The position numbers and the translations under genes were made by a program. A model generated the notes under the pieces. That model did not search any database, was not told the DNA's origin, and worked only from the letters and a program-made list of their open reading frames with translations. A stretch of 25,139 bases of DNA. It comes from a virus. The stretch's first letter is position 1; each line of letters begins with the position of its first letter. The stretch is taken from the IMG/VR virus record IMGVR_UViG_3300027777_000018, positions 1-25,139 of that record. One strand, written 5' to 3'. This document shows positions 6,464 to 13,561 of the stretch, piece by piece.

Positions 6464-7311
6464 GTCTGCGTCTACACGATTGCATTATTGAGAACCTTCC
6501 CGCCGAGGCGTACCACTCGGACGAGTCAGTCGGGTCTTCGCTGATCCGCAAGTTGCAGACCAGTACACCGATGCATGCTAAGGCGATGATGGAGACTCCG
6601 ATGTCTTCGCCCGCGCTGGCGTTGGGTACTGCTCTGCATGCGGCAATGCTCGAGCCTGAAAATGATTTAGCGCAGGCTGTCGTGAGTCCTGATGTGGACA
6701 AGCGAACGAAAGCAGGCAAGGAAATACACGCCGAATTTGAATTGGCTTATCAAAGTCAAGGTCGTTGCATAATTAATCAAGAGCAAGCCGAGCAACTCGA
6801 CGGCATGGTGATTGCGTGCCTAAAAGATTGGCGCATAAAGCACTCGCTGTCAGCCTGTAAAAAACGCGAGGTTTCCGTTTTTGGATCGGTGGGTGGTCAC
6901 AAAGCCAAAGCCCGGCTAGATGCTTGGAATGGTCACGGCATGGTGCTCGATCTAAAGACCACACGCGACCTTGCGTGCGACTTCGAGAAGTCAATCGCCA
7001 ACTTTGGATACGGCCTGCAAGCGGCTTGGTATCGAGAGGTTCTGCGCAGCGTGTTTGCGACCGAAGGTCGTCTAATGCCTGACGACTTCTCCTTTGTGTT
7101 CCTTGTTGTTGAGACCACATATCCGCACGGCACTGCGGTTTATCGCATGAGCGACGAGGTGATGGACTGCTACAGCGATCGACTTGTCGAGTTGCAGAAG
7201 CAGTGGTGGGAGTGCGTGTTGAAGAATGAATACAAAGGTTGGCCGCAGACAGATGTCGTCGACATCTCGTTGCCAGCGTGGGCTATGAAAAAATTACAGG
7301 AGCAGAGATGA
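6460..7311 (+). CDS. RecE / exonuclease VIII-like 5'-3' exonuclease (PD-(D/E)XK)
   Basis: A 283-residue protein from the ATG coupled by ATGA overlap (an upstream in-frame ATG at 6436 is inside the previous gene). Family features: LGTALHAAMLEP at about 55-66 with His60, Glu137 in KREVSV, Asp154 in KARLDAW, the core DLKTT at 164-168 (Asp164, Lys166), and the GYGLQAAWY motif at 183-191 with Gln187. This is the exonuclease VIII/RecE and Cas4-like nuclease fold, which resects dsDNA ends to give 3' single strands. The next genes encode a probable annealing protein and an SSB-like protein, forming a complete recombination set. Confidence 0.85.
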   Translation: MSLRLHDCIIENLPAEAYHSDESVGSSLIRKLQTSTPMHAKAMMETPMSSPALALGTALHAAMLEPENDLAQAVVSPDVDKRTKAGKEIHAEFELAYQSQGRCIINQEQAEQLDGMVIACLKDWRIKHSLSACKKREVSVFGSVGGHKAKARLDAWNGHGMVLDLKTTRDLACDFEKSIANFGYGLQAAWYREVLRSVFATEGRLMPDDFSFVFLVVETTYPHGTAVYRMSDEVMDCYSDRLVELQKQWWECVLKNEYKGWPQTDVVDISLPAWAMKKLQEQR

Positions 7312-8048
7312 CAAACGAAATCATGTCAACAGATCAGCCGACACCGCTTGCGCAGATGCAGCGGGCGAAGGCAATCGCCAAGGAGATTGCGTCGACCGTC
7401 GGGCATCTCATTGTGAACATCCAAGGCCGTCAGTATCCGACCGTCGCTTGGTGGCAAGCGGTGGGATGGGCATTTAATGTGACATCAACAGAAGTAGAGG
7501 TAGTAAAGCAGGTAACAGAGGATGGCTCGACGGAGTACATGGCGGTCGTTGCCATCGTGCGCATCGACACAGGCGAGACCGTCAGCCGTGGCTCGGCGAT
7601 TGCATCGAGCGCGGAGCGTGCGCCGTGGGGACGCTCGGCATTCTCGGTGCGATCAATGGCGATCACGCGAGCGACTGGTCGAGCCTATCGACACGGATGC
7701 GCAATCATCCCGCATCTATTAAAGATTGAAAGCACGCCTGCGGAGGAGATGCCGATCGAGTCGGCGCAGCCCGAGGCGCGGGCGTTGCCACCAGCTGCTG
7801 CATCAAGCAGCGGGTCGAGCAGCGTGATGGCGATGTTGAAGCAGTCTGTTCTTGAGGAGCAGATCGAAGGTCTAGCGGGTCAAGTCAGCGAGATCGCCAA
7901 GGAATTGGGACACAAAATTTCAGCCGCGTCGGCGCAAGCCGCAGCGGAAAAGGGAAGCACATCGCGTGAAGATGTTCGGGATCGACTCGTCGCCAAGGTG
8001 GCGACTGGTCACAGCAAAATTTCAGAAAAGAAAGCGAGTAAGAAATGA
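7308..8048 (+). CDS. Probable single-strand DNA annealing protein (recombinase)
   Basis: A 246-residue protein starting by ATGA overlap. The conserved-looking core is at about residues 20-140: YPTVAWWQAVG (43-53), a beta-rich middle, and SMAITRATGRAYRH (116-129), an Ala/Thr/Arg helix like those near the end of the annealing core in Rad52/Sak- and Erf-type proteins. The C-terminal 100 residues are a low-complexity Ala/Ser/Glu/Lys linker and helix. The family is assigned mostly from position between the RecE-like exonuclease and the SSB-like gene, the usual order exonuclease-annealase-SSB; sequence similarity alone is suggestive only. Confidence 0.6.
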   Translation: MTNEIMSTDQPTPLAQMQRAKAIAKEIASTVGHLIVNIQGRQYPTVAWWQAVGWAFNVTSTEVEVVKQVTEDGSTEYMAVVAIVRIDTGETVSRGSAIASSAERAPWGRSAFSVRSMAITRATGRAYRHGCAIIPHLLKIESTPAEEMPIESAQPEARALPPAAASSSGSSSVMAMLKQSVLEEQIEGLAGQVSEIAKELGHKISAASAQAAAEKGSTSREDVRDRLVAKVATGHSKISEKKASKK

Positions 8049-8506
8049 AACTGATATGGGATGCACCGCAGGAACTAAAGACCGACCGCAAATTTGAGGA
8101 GATCATTCTGCCCAAGGGCGTGTACACATTCACGATCACCAAGGCAGAGTTCGCGCCTGACAAGTACAAGGTCAACGAGCACAACAAAGATGGGATGTCG
8201 CTCAAGTTGTGGCTCGACACTGAGTTTCAAGGCAACAACAAACGCATCTTTGCGACGATTGGCGTGCATGAGCCGCACATCATTAACACGGTGGTGATCG
8301 CCTGCAATCTCCCGCCGTTAAAGCGTGGCGGCTCTTTGAACGAGCAGAGCCTGATGGATGTCAGGGTCATGGCATCGATTGAGCAGTACACAAGCAAGGT
8401 CGGCAAGGTCTCCAACATCGTCAAGGCGTATCTGCCTGCGCATCCTGCGGCGGTGACAAAGCATGCAGATCCAGTGCCAGTCGACGATACCGAGATTCCG
8501 TTTTGA
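8045..8506 (+). CDS. Phage ssDNA-binding protein with SSB-type acidic tail
   Basis: A 153-residue protein coupled by ATGA overlap. The body is a beta-rich, lysine-containing small domain (GVYTFTITKAEF..., SLKLWLDTEF, NTVVIACNLP), resembling phage-encoded OB-fold-like ssDNA-binding proteins. The decisive feature is the very C-terminus, PVDDTEIPF, which copies the DDDIPF tip of bacterial SSB, the docking site for replication and repair proteins. It probably protects ssDNA made by the exonuclease and the primase-helicase and recruits host partners. It ends the recombination operon. Confidence 0.7.
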   Translation: MKLIWDAPQELKTDRKFEEIILPKGVYTFTITKAEFAPDKYKVNEHNKDGMSLKLWLDTEFQGNNKRIFATIGVHEPHIINTVVIACNLPPLKRGGSLNEQSLMDVRVMASIEQYTSKVGKVSNIVKAYLPAHPAAVTKHADPVPVDDTEIPF

Positions 8507-8578
8507 GATAAGCCCCGGACGGCGGGCGGCGGTGACATTGGTTGCCGTTGCTCGCTTTAACAAACGCAAGGAATCAAC

Positions 8579-8773
8579 ATGTATTTAATGTCATACATAA
8601 AAGATAAAGATGTTTATGCAGCCGTAATGTTTGCATGCAAAATGATTAGAGGTAGACAGCAAGCGGGTCTTTCAATTCATAAAGCCGCAGAATATTACAA
8701 AGTAGATCGCAGTGAAGTTGCAAAATATGTAAGTCAGCGATCTGCCTCAGTTAAAAAATTAAACTCTAAATAA
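8579..8773 (+). CDS. Small helix-turn-helix-like protein
   Basis: A 64-residue basic protein with a central segment SIHKAAEYYKVDRSEVAKYV (about residues 32-51) whose helix-turn-helix pattern resembles Psq/transposase-type HTH motifs. It could be an excisionase, a Cro-like regulator or an early activator; it is the only candidate DNA-binding regulator I can see. Strong ribosome site: ACGCAAGGA at 8564-8572, six bases before ATG. Codon use is AT-rich relative to the surrounding genes. The gap before it, 8507-8578, holds only this ribosome site and a GC-rich run. Confidence 0.6.
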   Translation: MYLMSYIKDKDVYAAVMFACKMIRGRQQAGLSIHKAAEYYKVDRSEVAKYVSQRSASVKKLNSK

Positions 8774-8796
8774 AAATTTACACGCAAGGATGCGAC

Positions 8797-8910
8797 ATGA
8801 AACTCAAACGAATGCATGACAGCGTCGAGTCGTTTTATCTCGGGCTGCTCTGCGGCTTGATCGGGATGTGGTGGATTCTCTATTCGTGGGGGGTGAACTA
8901 TGGAAACTGA
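8797..8910 (+). CDS. 37-residue membrane miniprotein
   Basis: MKLKRMHDSVESFYLG... followed by a hydrophobic helix (about residues 14-31, LLCGLIGMWWILYSW) and a short polar end. It has the same ribosome site as its neighbour, ACGCAAGGA (8782-8790) with six bases to ATG, which makes translation likely despite the small size. It overlaps the start of the primase-helicase gene by 11 bases, so the two are translationally coupled. Function unknown; small early membrane proteins often serve in superinfection exclusion or membrane anchoring. Confidence 0.6.
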   Translation: MKLKRMHDSVESFYLGLLCGLIGMWWILYSWGVNYGN

Positions 8911-10771
8911 AGTCATTAGCCACGCATATCGCTTGCTGCCGTACATCTTCGCAGAGGACGACATCATTGAGATCCGCACTCTCGGCGCGATGCGCGTGCA
9001 GAAGTGGACGACGCTCAAGGACGCGCCTGACATCATCGCCGACCTTGACAAACTTGGCGGCAGCGCGACCGACATGTACTTCGGAGCCAACCCGAGGGCG
9101 AACAAGAAGGGCGGCACGGCGAAAGATGTGAGCATGGCTCGATGCCTGTACGCAGACTTCGACGGCGGCACGACCATCGAGCAAGCCAAGATGCGCATCG
9201 AAGAATCATTGATCCCTGAGCCGACCGCGATTGTTGCCACTGGTGGAGGCGTGCATGCTTGGTGGCGGCTGTCGGAGCCGTGCCTCGACATGGATATTCA
9301 CTGCGCTTATCAGAAGGCACTTGCGGCTCGGCTTGGCTCTGACAAGTGCATTCACGACGCTCCGCGCTTGATGCGCTTGCCGGGCTTTGTGAATACCAAG
9401 TACGACCATCGACCGCTCTGCTATGTGGCCGCAGTCGACACGGACAACACTTACTCGCTTGCGGACTTCCCTGACCCGACGGATGAGAAGTCGGAGCGAG
9501 TGAGTGTTGTTGTGCCGCCAGTGCCGAAGAGCATGAGCAATCTGTCGCACCGATTCCTTAACGAAGGCTATGTGATGCCAGCGGGTCGCCGACAAACCAT
9601 CTTTACCGTTGCGTGCGATCTCGCGGCTCGGTCGTGGGACGAAGGCGAAGCAATGAAGGTGATCACGGAACGATCCGACACGCTCGGGCTGTCGCCGATT
9701 GATCTGCTTGACATACCAAGGCAGATCGCAAACGCATACAAGTTCCCGCGCTTGCCGTGCGTGGGAGATGCCGAGGCGGCTACGCCGACAGCGGCGGACT
9801 CGGCTCTTGTGATCACACCGATCTGCAAACTAGTTGCCGCTCACAAGGAACTGCGCCGACCGATCATTCACGGACTGCTGCGCTCGGGCGAGACCATGAA
9901 CATCATCAGTGCCCCAAAGATGGGCAAGTCGTGGCTGGTCAACGCACTTGCCATTCACGCATCGCTCGGGCGACCGTGGCTCGGCTTCCACTGCGCCAAG
10001 AGCCGCGTGCTGCTGATCGACAACGAGCTGCACAGCGAGACGACGGCGAGGCGCATACCCGCGCTATGCAAGGCACTTGGCATCGACATCGCCGAACTCG
10101 CAGACCTCGACACTCTGAACTTGCGCGGCAACCTGATTGACTTCAGCAAACTCGGGCCAGTCTTGTTCGACAAGATCGAGAAGGGTCGCTACGACATCGT
10201 GATCCTCGATGCCTTCTATCGCTTCCTTGTCGCCGGCATGGCTGAGAATGACAACGGCGCAATGGCAGCGGTCTACAACATGATTGATCAATGGGCGCAG
10301 AAGTTGGGCTGTTGCTTCATCATGATCCACCACACATCAAAGGGCAATCAGTCGGACAAGGATGTCACGGATGTCGGCTCGGGCGCAGGCAGCATGAGCC
10401 GCGCCGCAGACACGCATCTCATTCTCAGGCATCACGAAGACGAGCATCATTTGGTGCTTGACGCTGCCGTGCGGTCGTTCGAGCCAGTGCTGCCAAAGGT
10501 TCTGCATTGGTCGTTCCCGCTGTTCACGACGGCGAACAACAAGGATGCGGCACGACTCAAGCGCAAAGGCCCGATCTATGACGGCTGGACTACCGAGCGA
10601 TTCGTCGACGAGGTCTTTGGTATCAAGACTTTGACCACAGGTCAGGCTTTGCCCATCGCCCTCAAGTTGAAACTGAGTGCCAACAGGTTTAAGACCCTCC
10701 GTCAAGCCTCGGTCGGCGAAGGTTTGCTTGTCGCCGAGAGCGACCGTGGGCCATATCGAAAGGCGATGTAA
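8900..10771 (+). CDS. Primase-helicase (RepB-like primase fused to RecA-like ATPase)
   Basis: A 623-residue two-domain replication protein. Residues about 1-200 look like a RepB/prim-pol type primase: YADFDGG with Asp86 and Asp88, TGGGVHAWWRL (114-123) and MRLPGFVNTK (158-167). Residues about 300-545 are a RepA/RecA-like hexameric helicase: Walker A SAPKMGKSW (337-345, Lys343), Walker B DIVILDAF (432-439, Asp437), and IMIHHTSKG (474-482) in the position of the glutamine/histidine switch. Such proteins unwind and prime at a phage or plasmid origin. The start has a GGGGGGTGA ribosome-site-like sequence just upstream. Directly downstream lies a cluster of TCGGAGG boxes, a natural origin candidate for it. 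Confidence 0.85.
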   Translation: METEVISHAYRLLPYIFAEDDIIEIRTLGAMRVQKWTTLKDAPDIIADLDKLGGSATDMYFGANPRANKKGGTAKDVSMARCLYADFDGGTTIEQAKMRIEESLIPEPTAIVATGGGVHAWWRLSEPCLDMDIHCAYQKALAARLGSDKCIHDAPRLMRLPGFVNTKYDHRPLCYVAAVDTDNTYSLADFPDPTDEKSERVSVVVPPVPKSMSNLSHRFLNEGYVMPAGRRQTIFTVACDLAARSWDEGEAMKVITERSDTLGLSPIDLLDIPRQIANAYKFPRLPCVGDAEAATPTAADSALVITPICKLVAAHKELRRPIIHGLLRSGETMNIISAPKMGKSWLVNALAIHASLGRPWLGFHCAKSRVLLIDNELHSETTARRIPALCKALGIDIAELADLDTLNLRGNLIDFSKLGPVLFDKIEKGRYDIVILDAFYRFLVAGMAENDNGAMAAVYNMIDQWAQKLGCCFIMIHHTSKGNQSDKDVTDVGSGAGSMSRAADTHLILRHHEDEHHLVLDAAVRSFEPVLPKVLHWSFPLFTTANNKDAARLKRKGPIYDGWTTERFVDEVFGIKTLTTGQALPIALKLKLSANRFKTLRQASVGEGLLVAESDRGPYRKAM

Positions 10772-10974
10772 TGCATCTATATATAGTCCCTATAACTTTA
10801 TCGGAGGGCATCATCGGAGGGTCGGCGATTCATTTATCCTCCGATCTTTCGGGCGTGAAAAGATCGGAGGGACGACCCCTAGAGGGTGTCGTCCCTCCGA
10901 TGTTTTCTACGCCGCTTGGGTGCGCCTCTCAAAACATCGGAGGCGGTGGCAGACCCTCCGATGTTTTGACATGA
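10771..10974 (+). CDS. Doubtful small ORF running through the TCGGAGG repeat cluster
   Basis: A 67-codon frame (MHLYIVPITL..., ending RPSDVLT). Its composition is what inverted repeats produce by chance and it resembles no protein. However, its ATG overlaps the primase-helicase stop (TAATG) and its TGA overlaps the ATG of the next gene (ATGA), exactly as in truly coupled genes here. It may be translated just to carry ribosomes across the repeat region to 10971, or it may be chance. Confidence 0.3.
   Translation: MHLYIVPITLSEGIIGGSAIHLSSDLSGVKRSEGRPLEGVVPPMFSTPLGCASQNIGGGGRPSDVLT
10800..10967. repeat. Cluster of seven TCGGAGG boxes in three hairpins, candidate replication origin
   Basis: TCGGAGG occurs four times on + (10801, 10814, 10864, 10937) and three times on - (10838, 10894, 10955). 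They form nested symmetric structures: ATCGGAGG 10813-10820 with 10838-10845 (8 bp); a perfect 14 bp arm at 10863-10876 with 10888-10901, with an inner CCCT/AGGG stem; and a perfect 13 bp arm AAAACATCGGAGG 10931-10943 with 10955-10967. An AT-rich stretch with TATAG/CTATA lies just upstream (10778-10800). Iteron-like boxes, strong hairpins and AT-rich DNA next to the primase-helicase gene suggest the phage origin or its primase recognition sites. Hairpins could alternatively act as RNA controls of the following gene. Confidence 0.7.
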
Positions 10975-11222
10975 CCCACGCCGACACCATCCTGAGGATT
11001 GCCGTCCGAGTAGCCGCGCTCGGGTCGGAACGAGATGCAGCGCGGCTTCGGGAGGTGGTCGTTTGGATTGTGGAGTGGGAGGTGAAGGTGCGTGAGTTCG
11101 AGGCAGTCGAAGCGAGGCTGCGCCAGTGCGAAGGCGAGCGGGATCACATACGGCATCTTGAGTTCTGCTTGCGGCCGCGACTCACTCGCAACCAAGACCC
11201 GAAGGAACGGAAATTGAAATGA
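10971..11222 (+). CDS. Hypothetical coiled-coil protein
   Basis: An 83-residue charged protein (MTHADTILRIAVRVAALG...) predicted to be almost all alpha-helical, with a coiled-coil-like Glu/Arg-rich stretch around residues 24-62. It begins three bases after the last hairpin of the TCGGAGG cluster and has no Shine-Dalgarno, so its translation likely depends on coupling or on the hairpin region. A much longer frame starting at 10677 inside the primase-helicase gene is not credible before 10971. Function unknown. Confidence 0.55.
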   Translation: MTHADTILRIAVRVAALGSERDAARLREVVVWIVEWEVKVREFEAVEARLRQCEGERDHIRHLEFCLRPRLTRNQDPKERKLK

Positions 11223-11419
11223 CAACTGAAGACGAGAGCCAGCGCACGATCGCACAGACGCGGAACTTTCTTTTCTTCCTGCTGCACTGCAAGACCGACG
11301 AAATCAAGTTCATCCGCACGGAGTCGCATCGACTGCTCAAGCATTACCCGATATTGCCACTCTTGCGAGCGGGCGATTCGATGAGAAAATGCAACGGTGG
11401 AAAGCGAACCCGAGAATGA
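11219..11419 (+). CDS. Hypothetical small protein
   Basis: A 66-residue protein (MTTEDESQRTIAQTRNFLFFLLHC...) starting by ATGA overlap with the previous gene. It has a short aromatic-hydrophobic segment at about 17-24 and a basic C-terminus. The coupled start and its place in a tight gene string support translation, but I recognise no family. It overlaps the next gene by 23 bases. Confidence 0.5.
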   Translation: MTTEDESQRTIAQTRNFLFFLLHCKTDEIKFIRTESHRLLKHYPILPLLRAGDSMRKCNGGKRTRE

Positions 11420-11657
11420 CGACATCACCTATGTGCTCATCGGCGGGCCGTGCTGCGGCGACACGATACAGCCTGACAAAAGCGACACGCATATTCGGCT
11501 CGGGGTTGTGCGCGGAGAGTGCCTCGACCGTGAGGTTCCGCTGCATCTCAAGGGAGAATATACGGAGGCTTTATACACGCGCATGCCCGACGGCAAATGG
11601 GTCTACATCGGTCGCTATCGGTGGGACAAGGATCGTGCATACTTTTCGGAGAGTTGA
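11397..11657 (+). CDS. Hypothetical small protein with GGPCCGD segment
   Basis: An 86-residue protein read from GTG at 11397 (MESEPENDDITYVLIGGPCCGD...). It has a beta-rich pattern with a C-terminal W-x-Y-I-G-R-Y-R-W segment. Small phage proteins with an early GGP(C/A).G segment followed by beta strands are common in early regions, but no function is known to me. It is followed by a 67-base gap that contains a promoter-like element. Confidence 0.55.
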   Translation: MESEPENDDITYVLIGGPCCGDTIQPDKSDTHIRLGVVRGECLDREVPLHLKGEYTEALYTRMPDGKWVYIGRYRWDKDRAYFSES

Positions 11658-11722
11658 TATGCATGTTGTGTTCAATATGCATAACCCTCTTGCGAGCGAA
11701 AATAAACAAGGGACGATATAAG
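11657..11722 (+). promoter_or_regulatory. Promoter/operator-like element, copy C
   Basis: CTTGCGAGCGAAAAT at 11689-11703 is one of three copies in this genome (others at 13796 and 18669). Downstream is TATAAG at 11717-11722, but the spacing from TTGCGA is 21 and it abuts the next ATG, so this copy is not a textbook promoter. Upstream are two direct ATATGCAT boxes (11657-11664 and 11675-11682), 18 bp apart. A 20-codon ORF (11659-11721) spans the region but is probably incidental. Confidence 0.55.
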
Positions 11723-11724
11723 CA

Positions 11725-12069
11725 ATGGGATCGCACTCACGAACCAAAGGAAAAGTCGGCGAGCGCGAGTGCGCTGCTGAACTTGCAAAGCACTGGAACT
11801 GCACGGAGGCACGACGCTCCGTTCAATTCTGCGGAGCAGATCACGACGCAGATCTAAAAGGCACGGGTAATTTGCATGTCGAGTGCAAGCGATACTGTCG
11901 TGTAGCCGTGACCGATTGGGTTGAGCAGGCAGAGATGGACGCGGCTCCCGGTCAAACGCCAGTCGTTGTCTTCAGACAAGACGGCGAGAACAACTGGATC
12001 GTGATGATGCGCGTGAGCGACGCTCCACAGTTTGCGAGAGAGTTGCTGAACTTAATCGGGGAGAAGTAA
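11725..12069 (+). CDS. PD-(D/E)XK nuclease, Holliday-junction-resolvase-like
   Basis: A 114-residue protein matching the short phage resolvase-like nucleases: N-terminal SRTKGKVGERE (5-15, Glu14), an RRSVQFCGADHDADL segment with Asp43, and the VECKRYCR motif (52-59) with Glu53 and Lys55, giving E...D...ExK. Beta strand TPVVVFRQD and a C-terminal helix follow. The family resolves branched DNA or trims ends during recombination and packaging. It starts the block of DNA-processing genes leading to the terminase. Ribosome site is weak (AAGGGA 11 bases upstream). Confidence 0.75.
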   Translation: MGSHSRTKGKVGERECAAELAKHWNCTEARRSVQFCGADHDADLKGTGNLHVECKRYCRVAVTDWVEQAEMDAAPGQTPVVVFRQDGENNWIVMMRVSDAPQFARELLNLIGEK

Positions 12070-12989
12070 TGGCTAAGAGCGTGAAGCCAAGTTGGATAGT
12101 CACGCATCACGGTCGCAACATCCACATCGTAAAAGATACAGCCTCGCAACTAAAGAATTGGGAGCGATGGATTCTTGTGTTGAGCGATGTGCATTTTGAT
12201 GGCGATTGCGATCGACCAGTGCTCAAGCGATTGCTACAGACCGCAGTCAAGCGTGACGCAATGATCATTTCAAATGGAGATTGGTACGACCTCTGCCAAG
12301 GTCGCACCGACGCAAGACAAGACAAGGCGCGGCTGCGATCTAACCTTGCGGCGACCGCATACTTCGACGAGTGCATTGATGAGACGGCATCGTTCTTGTG
12401 CGATGAAGTGCCAGGTGCTGCGGAGCGTTGGGTGTTCTTTGGGGCTGGCAATCATGAGACATCATGGACTAGGCATCACGAGACCTGTCCAGTTTCTCAC
12501 ACGGTGCGCGCTCTCAAAAGCAAGTGCAAAAATACACAGGTTGGAGCGGGTGGATACGGTGGATGGATGAAGGTGCAACTCGAAGCAGGTGGCAATCACT
12601 TGACATTCACGATGAAATACTTTCACGGCGCAGGCGGTGGATTTAGCGCGGCAAAGAATATGTTCAGTTGGATCGAGTCATGCGACGCAATCGTTTGCGG
12701 GCATGATCACAATTCAAACATCATCGGCGTGCAGCGCGAGTACCTATCAAGTCAGAACGGCGCGTACCGCGTGCACAATCGCTTCTGCTCGTTTATTCGT
12801 GTGGGCACATTGGCAAAGGGATACAAGGACGGAGCGCAAGGATACGAGGCGCAACTTGGTAGTGGCCCGAAGCCGTGCCGGCAAAAGTGGATTCGATTAT
12901 TTGTCGACTATGAATTGCAGAAGGCAACCACATCGAATCGCAGCGTGATGCGACCTCGCATGAATTGGGAGGTGCTCGATGCCCAATGA
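12069..12989 (+). CDS. Calcineurin-like metallophosphoesterase
   Basis: A 306-residue enzyme with the full dinuclear metal site set: SDVHFD (39-44; Asp40, His42), NGDWYD (69-74; Asp71), GAGNHE (125-130; Asn128, His129), His186 in YFHGAGGG and GHDH (211-214). These coordinate two metal ions for hydrolysis of phosphomono- or diesters. In phages such enzymes occur near recombination or nucleotide genes and may act on DNA ends, RNA ends or cyclic nucleotide signals; the substrate cannot be told. It is coupled to the nuclease gene by TAATG and overlaps the next gene by 11 bases. Confidence 0.85.
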   Translation: MAKSVKPSWIVTHHGRNIHIVKDTASQLKNWERWILVLSDVHFDGDCDRPVLKRLLQTAVKRDAMIISNGDWYDLCQGRTDARQDKARLRSNLAATAYFDECIDETASFLCDEVPGAAERWVFFGAGNHETSWTRHHETCPVSHTVRALKSKCKNTQVGAGGYGGWMKVQLEAGGNHLTFTMKYFHGAGGGFSAAKNMFSWIESCDAIVCGHDHNSNIIGVQREYLSSQNGAYRVHNRFCSFIRVGTLAKGYKDGAQGYEAQLGSGPKPCRQKWIRLFVDYELQKATTSNRSVMRPRMNWEVLDAQ

Positions 12990-13263
12990 CTTCACATGCA
13001 AGATCGGCGGCATCATGTGGCGCGTGAAGTTTGTTAAGAGCAGCGAGATCAGCCGCACGGCGTGGGGAACATGCGACCATCCACCGGGCAGACGGCCAAC
13101 GATCTGCATCCGAGCATCGATGACACCAGCGCAACGCATCGACACCATCATTCACGAGACACTGCATGCCGCGCTGCCACTGCTCGATGAAGCAGCAGTG
13201 CGATCGACTGCGACAGACATTGCGAGAGTGCTGACTAAGTCGGGCTATCGTCATGCCGAATAG
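12979..13263 (+). CDS. Minimal HExxH zinc metalloprotease-like protein
   Basis: A 94-residue protein with IIHETLHAAL at 57-66: an HExxH zinc site (His59, Glu60, His63) in a predicted helix, preceded by beta strands (TCKIGGIMWRVKFV, TICIRAS). This is the layout of very small SprT/ImmA-like metallopeptidase domains carried by phages. A protease substrate is unknown; ImmA-type enzymes cleave phage repressors, SprT-type act on DNA-protein crosslinks. The start lies within the end of the phosphoesterase gene (11-base overlap). Confidence 0.7.
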   Translation: MPNDFTCKIGGIMWRVKFVKSSEISRTAWGTCDHPPGRRPTICIRASMTPAQRIDTIIHETLHAALPLLDEAAVRSTATDIARVLTKSGYRHAE

Positions 13264-13561
13264 ACCGCCGCGTTTAGGTCAGCGTGCGCCGCAAGCAAAG
13301 CAGCCGCGACTGCCTGATCACAGAGAAGGATCACACAAGCGCGGGTATGACGCGACATGGCATAAACTTTCTCGGATGGTTCGCTTGGAAGAAGGTCTAT
13401 GCCGTGCGTGTCTCTTCATTGGTCGGCTGACCGCAGCCACACTCGTCGACCACATTGTCCCTATCTCACAGGCTCCCGACCTACGGCTTGTCAGATCGAA
13501 TCTGCAAGCGTTGTGCGCCTCATGCCACGCACGAAAGACGCAAGCCGACCTAAAAAAATAG
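13253..13561 (+). CDS. HNH endonuclease adjacent to terminase
   Basis: A 102-residue HNH nuclease with zinc-holding CRAC (50-53) and CASCH (88-92), the catalytic DH (66-67) in LVDHIVP, and Asn83 in RSNLQALC. The N-terminal 45 residues are basic. In HK97-type phages an HNH nuclease immediately before the terminase genes works with the terminase in cos cleavage, and the position here is exactly that. It overlaps the preceding gene by 11 bases and is followed by a 269-base non-coding region that likely contains cos. Confidence 0.85.
   Translation: MPNRPPRLGQRAPQAKQPRLPDHREGSHKRGYDATWHKLSRMVRLEEGLCRACLFIGRLTAATLVDHIVPISQAPDLRLVRSNLQALCASCHARKTQADLKK

Noticed and set aside
10677-11222. Long 181-codon frame starting inside the primase-helicase gene
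   Set aside because: The first 98 codons overlap a well supported enzyme and then the inverted repeats; only the part from ATG 10971, which overlaps a coupled stop, looks like a gene.
11659-11721. 20-residue ORF across promoter-like copy C
   Set aside because: No ribosome site; the similar peptide LASEN encoded at the other element copies follows simply from the shared DNA motif.
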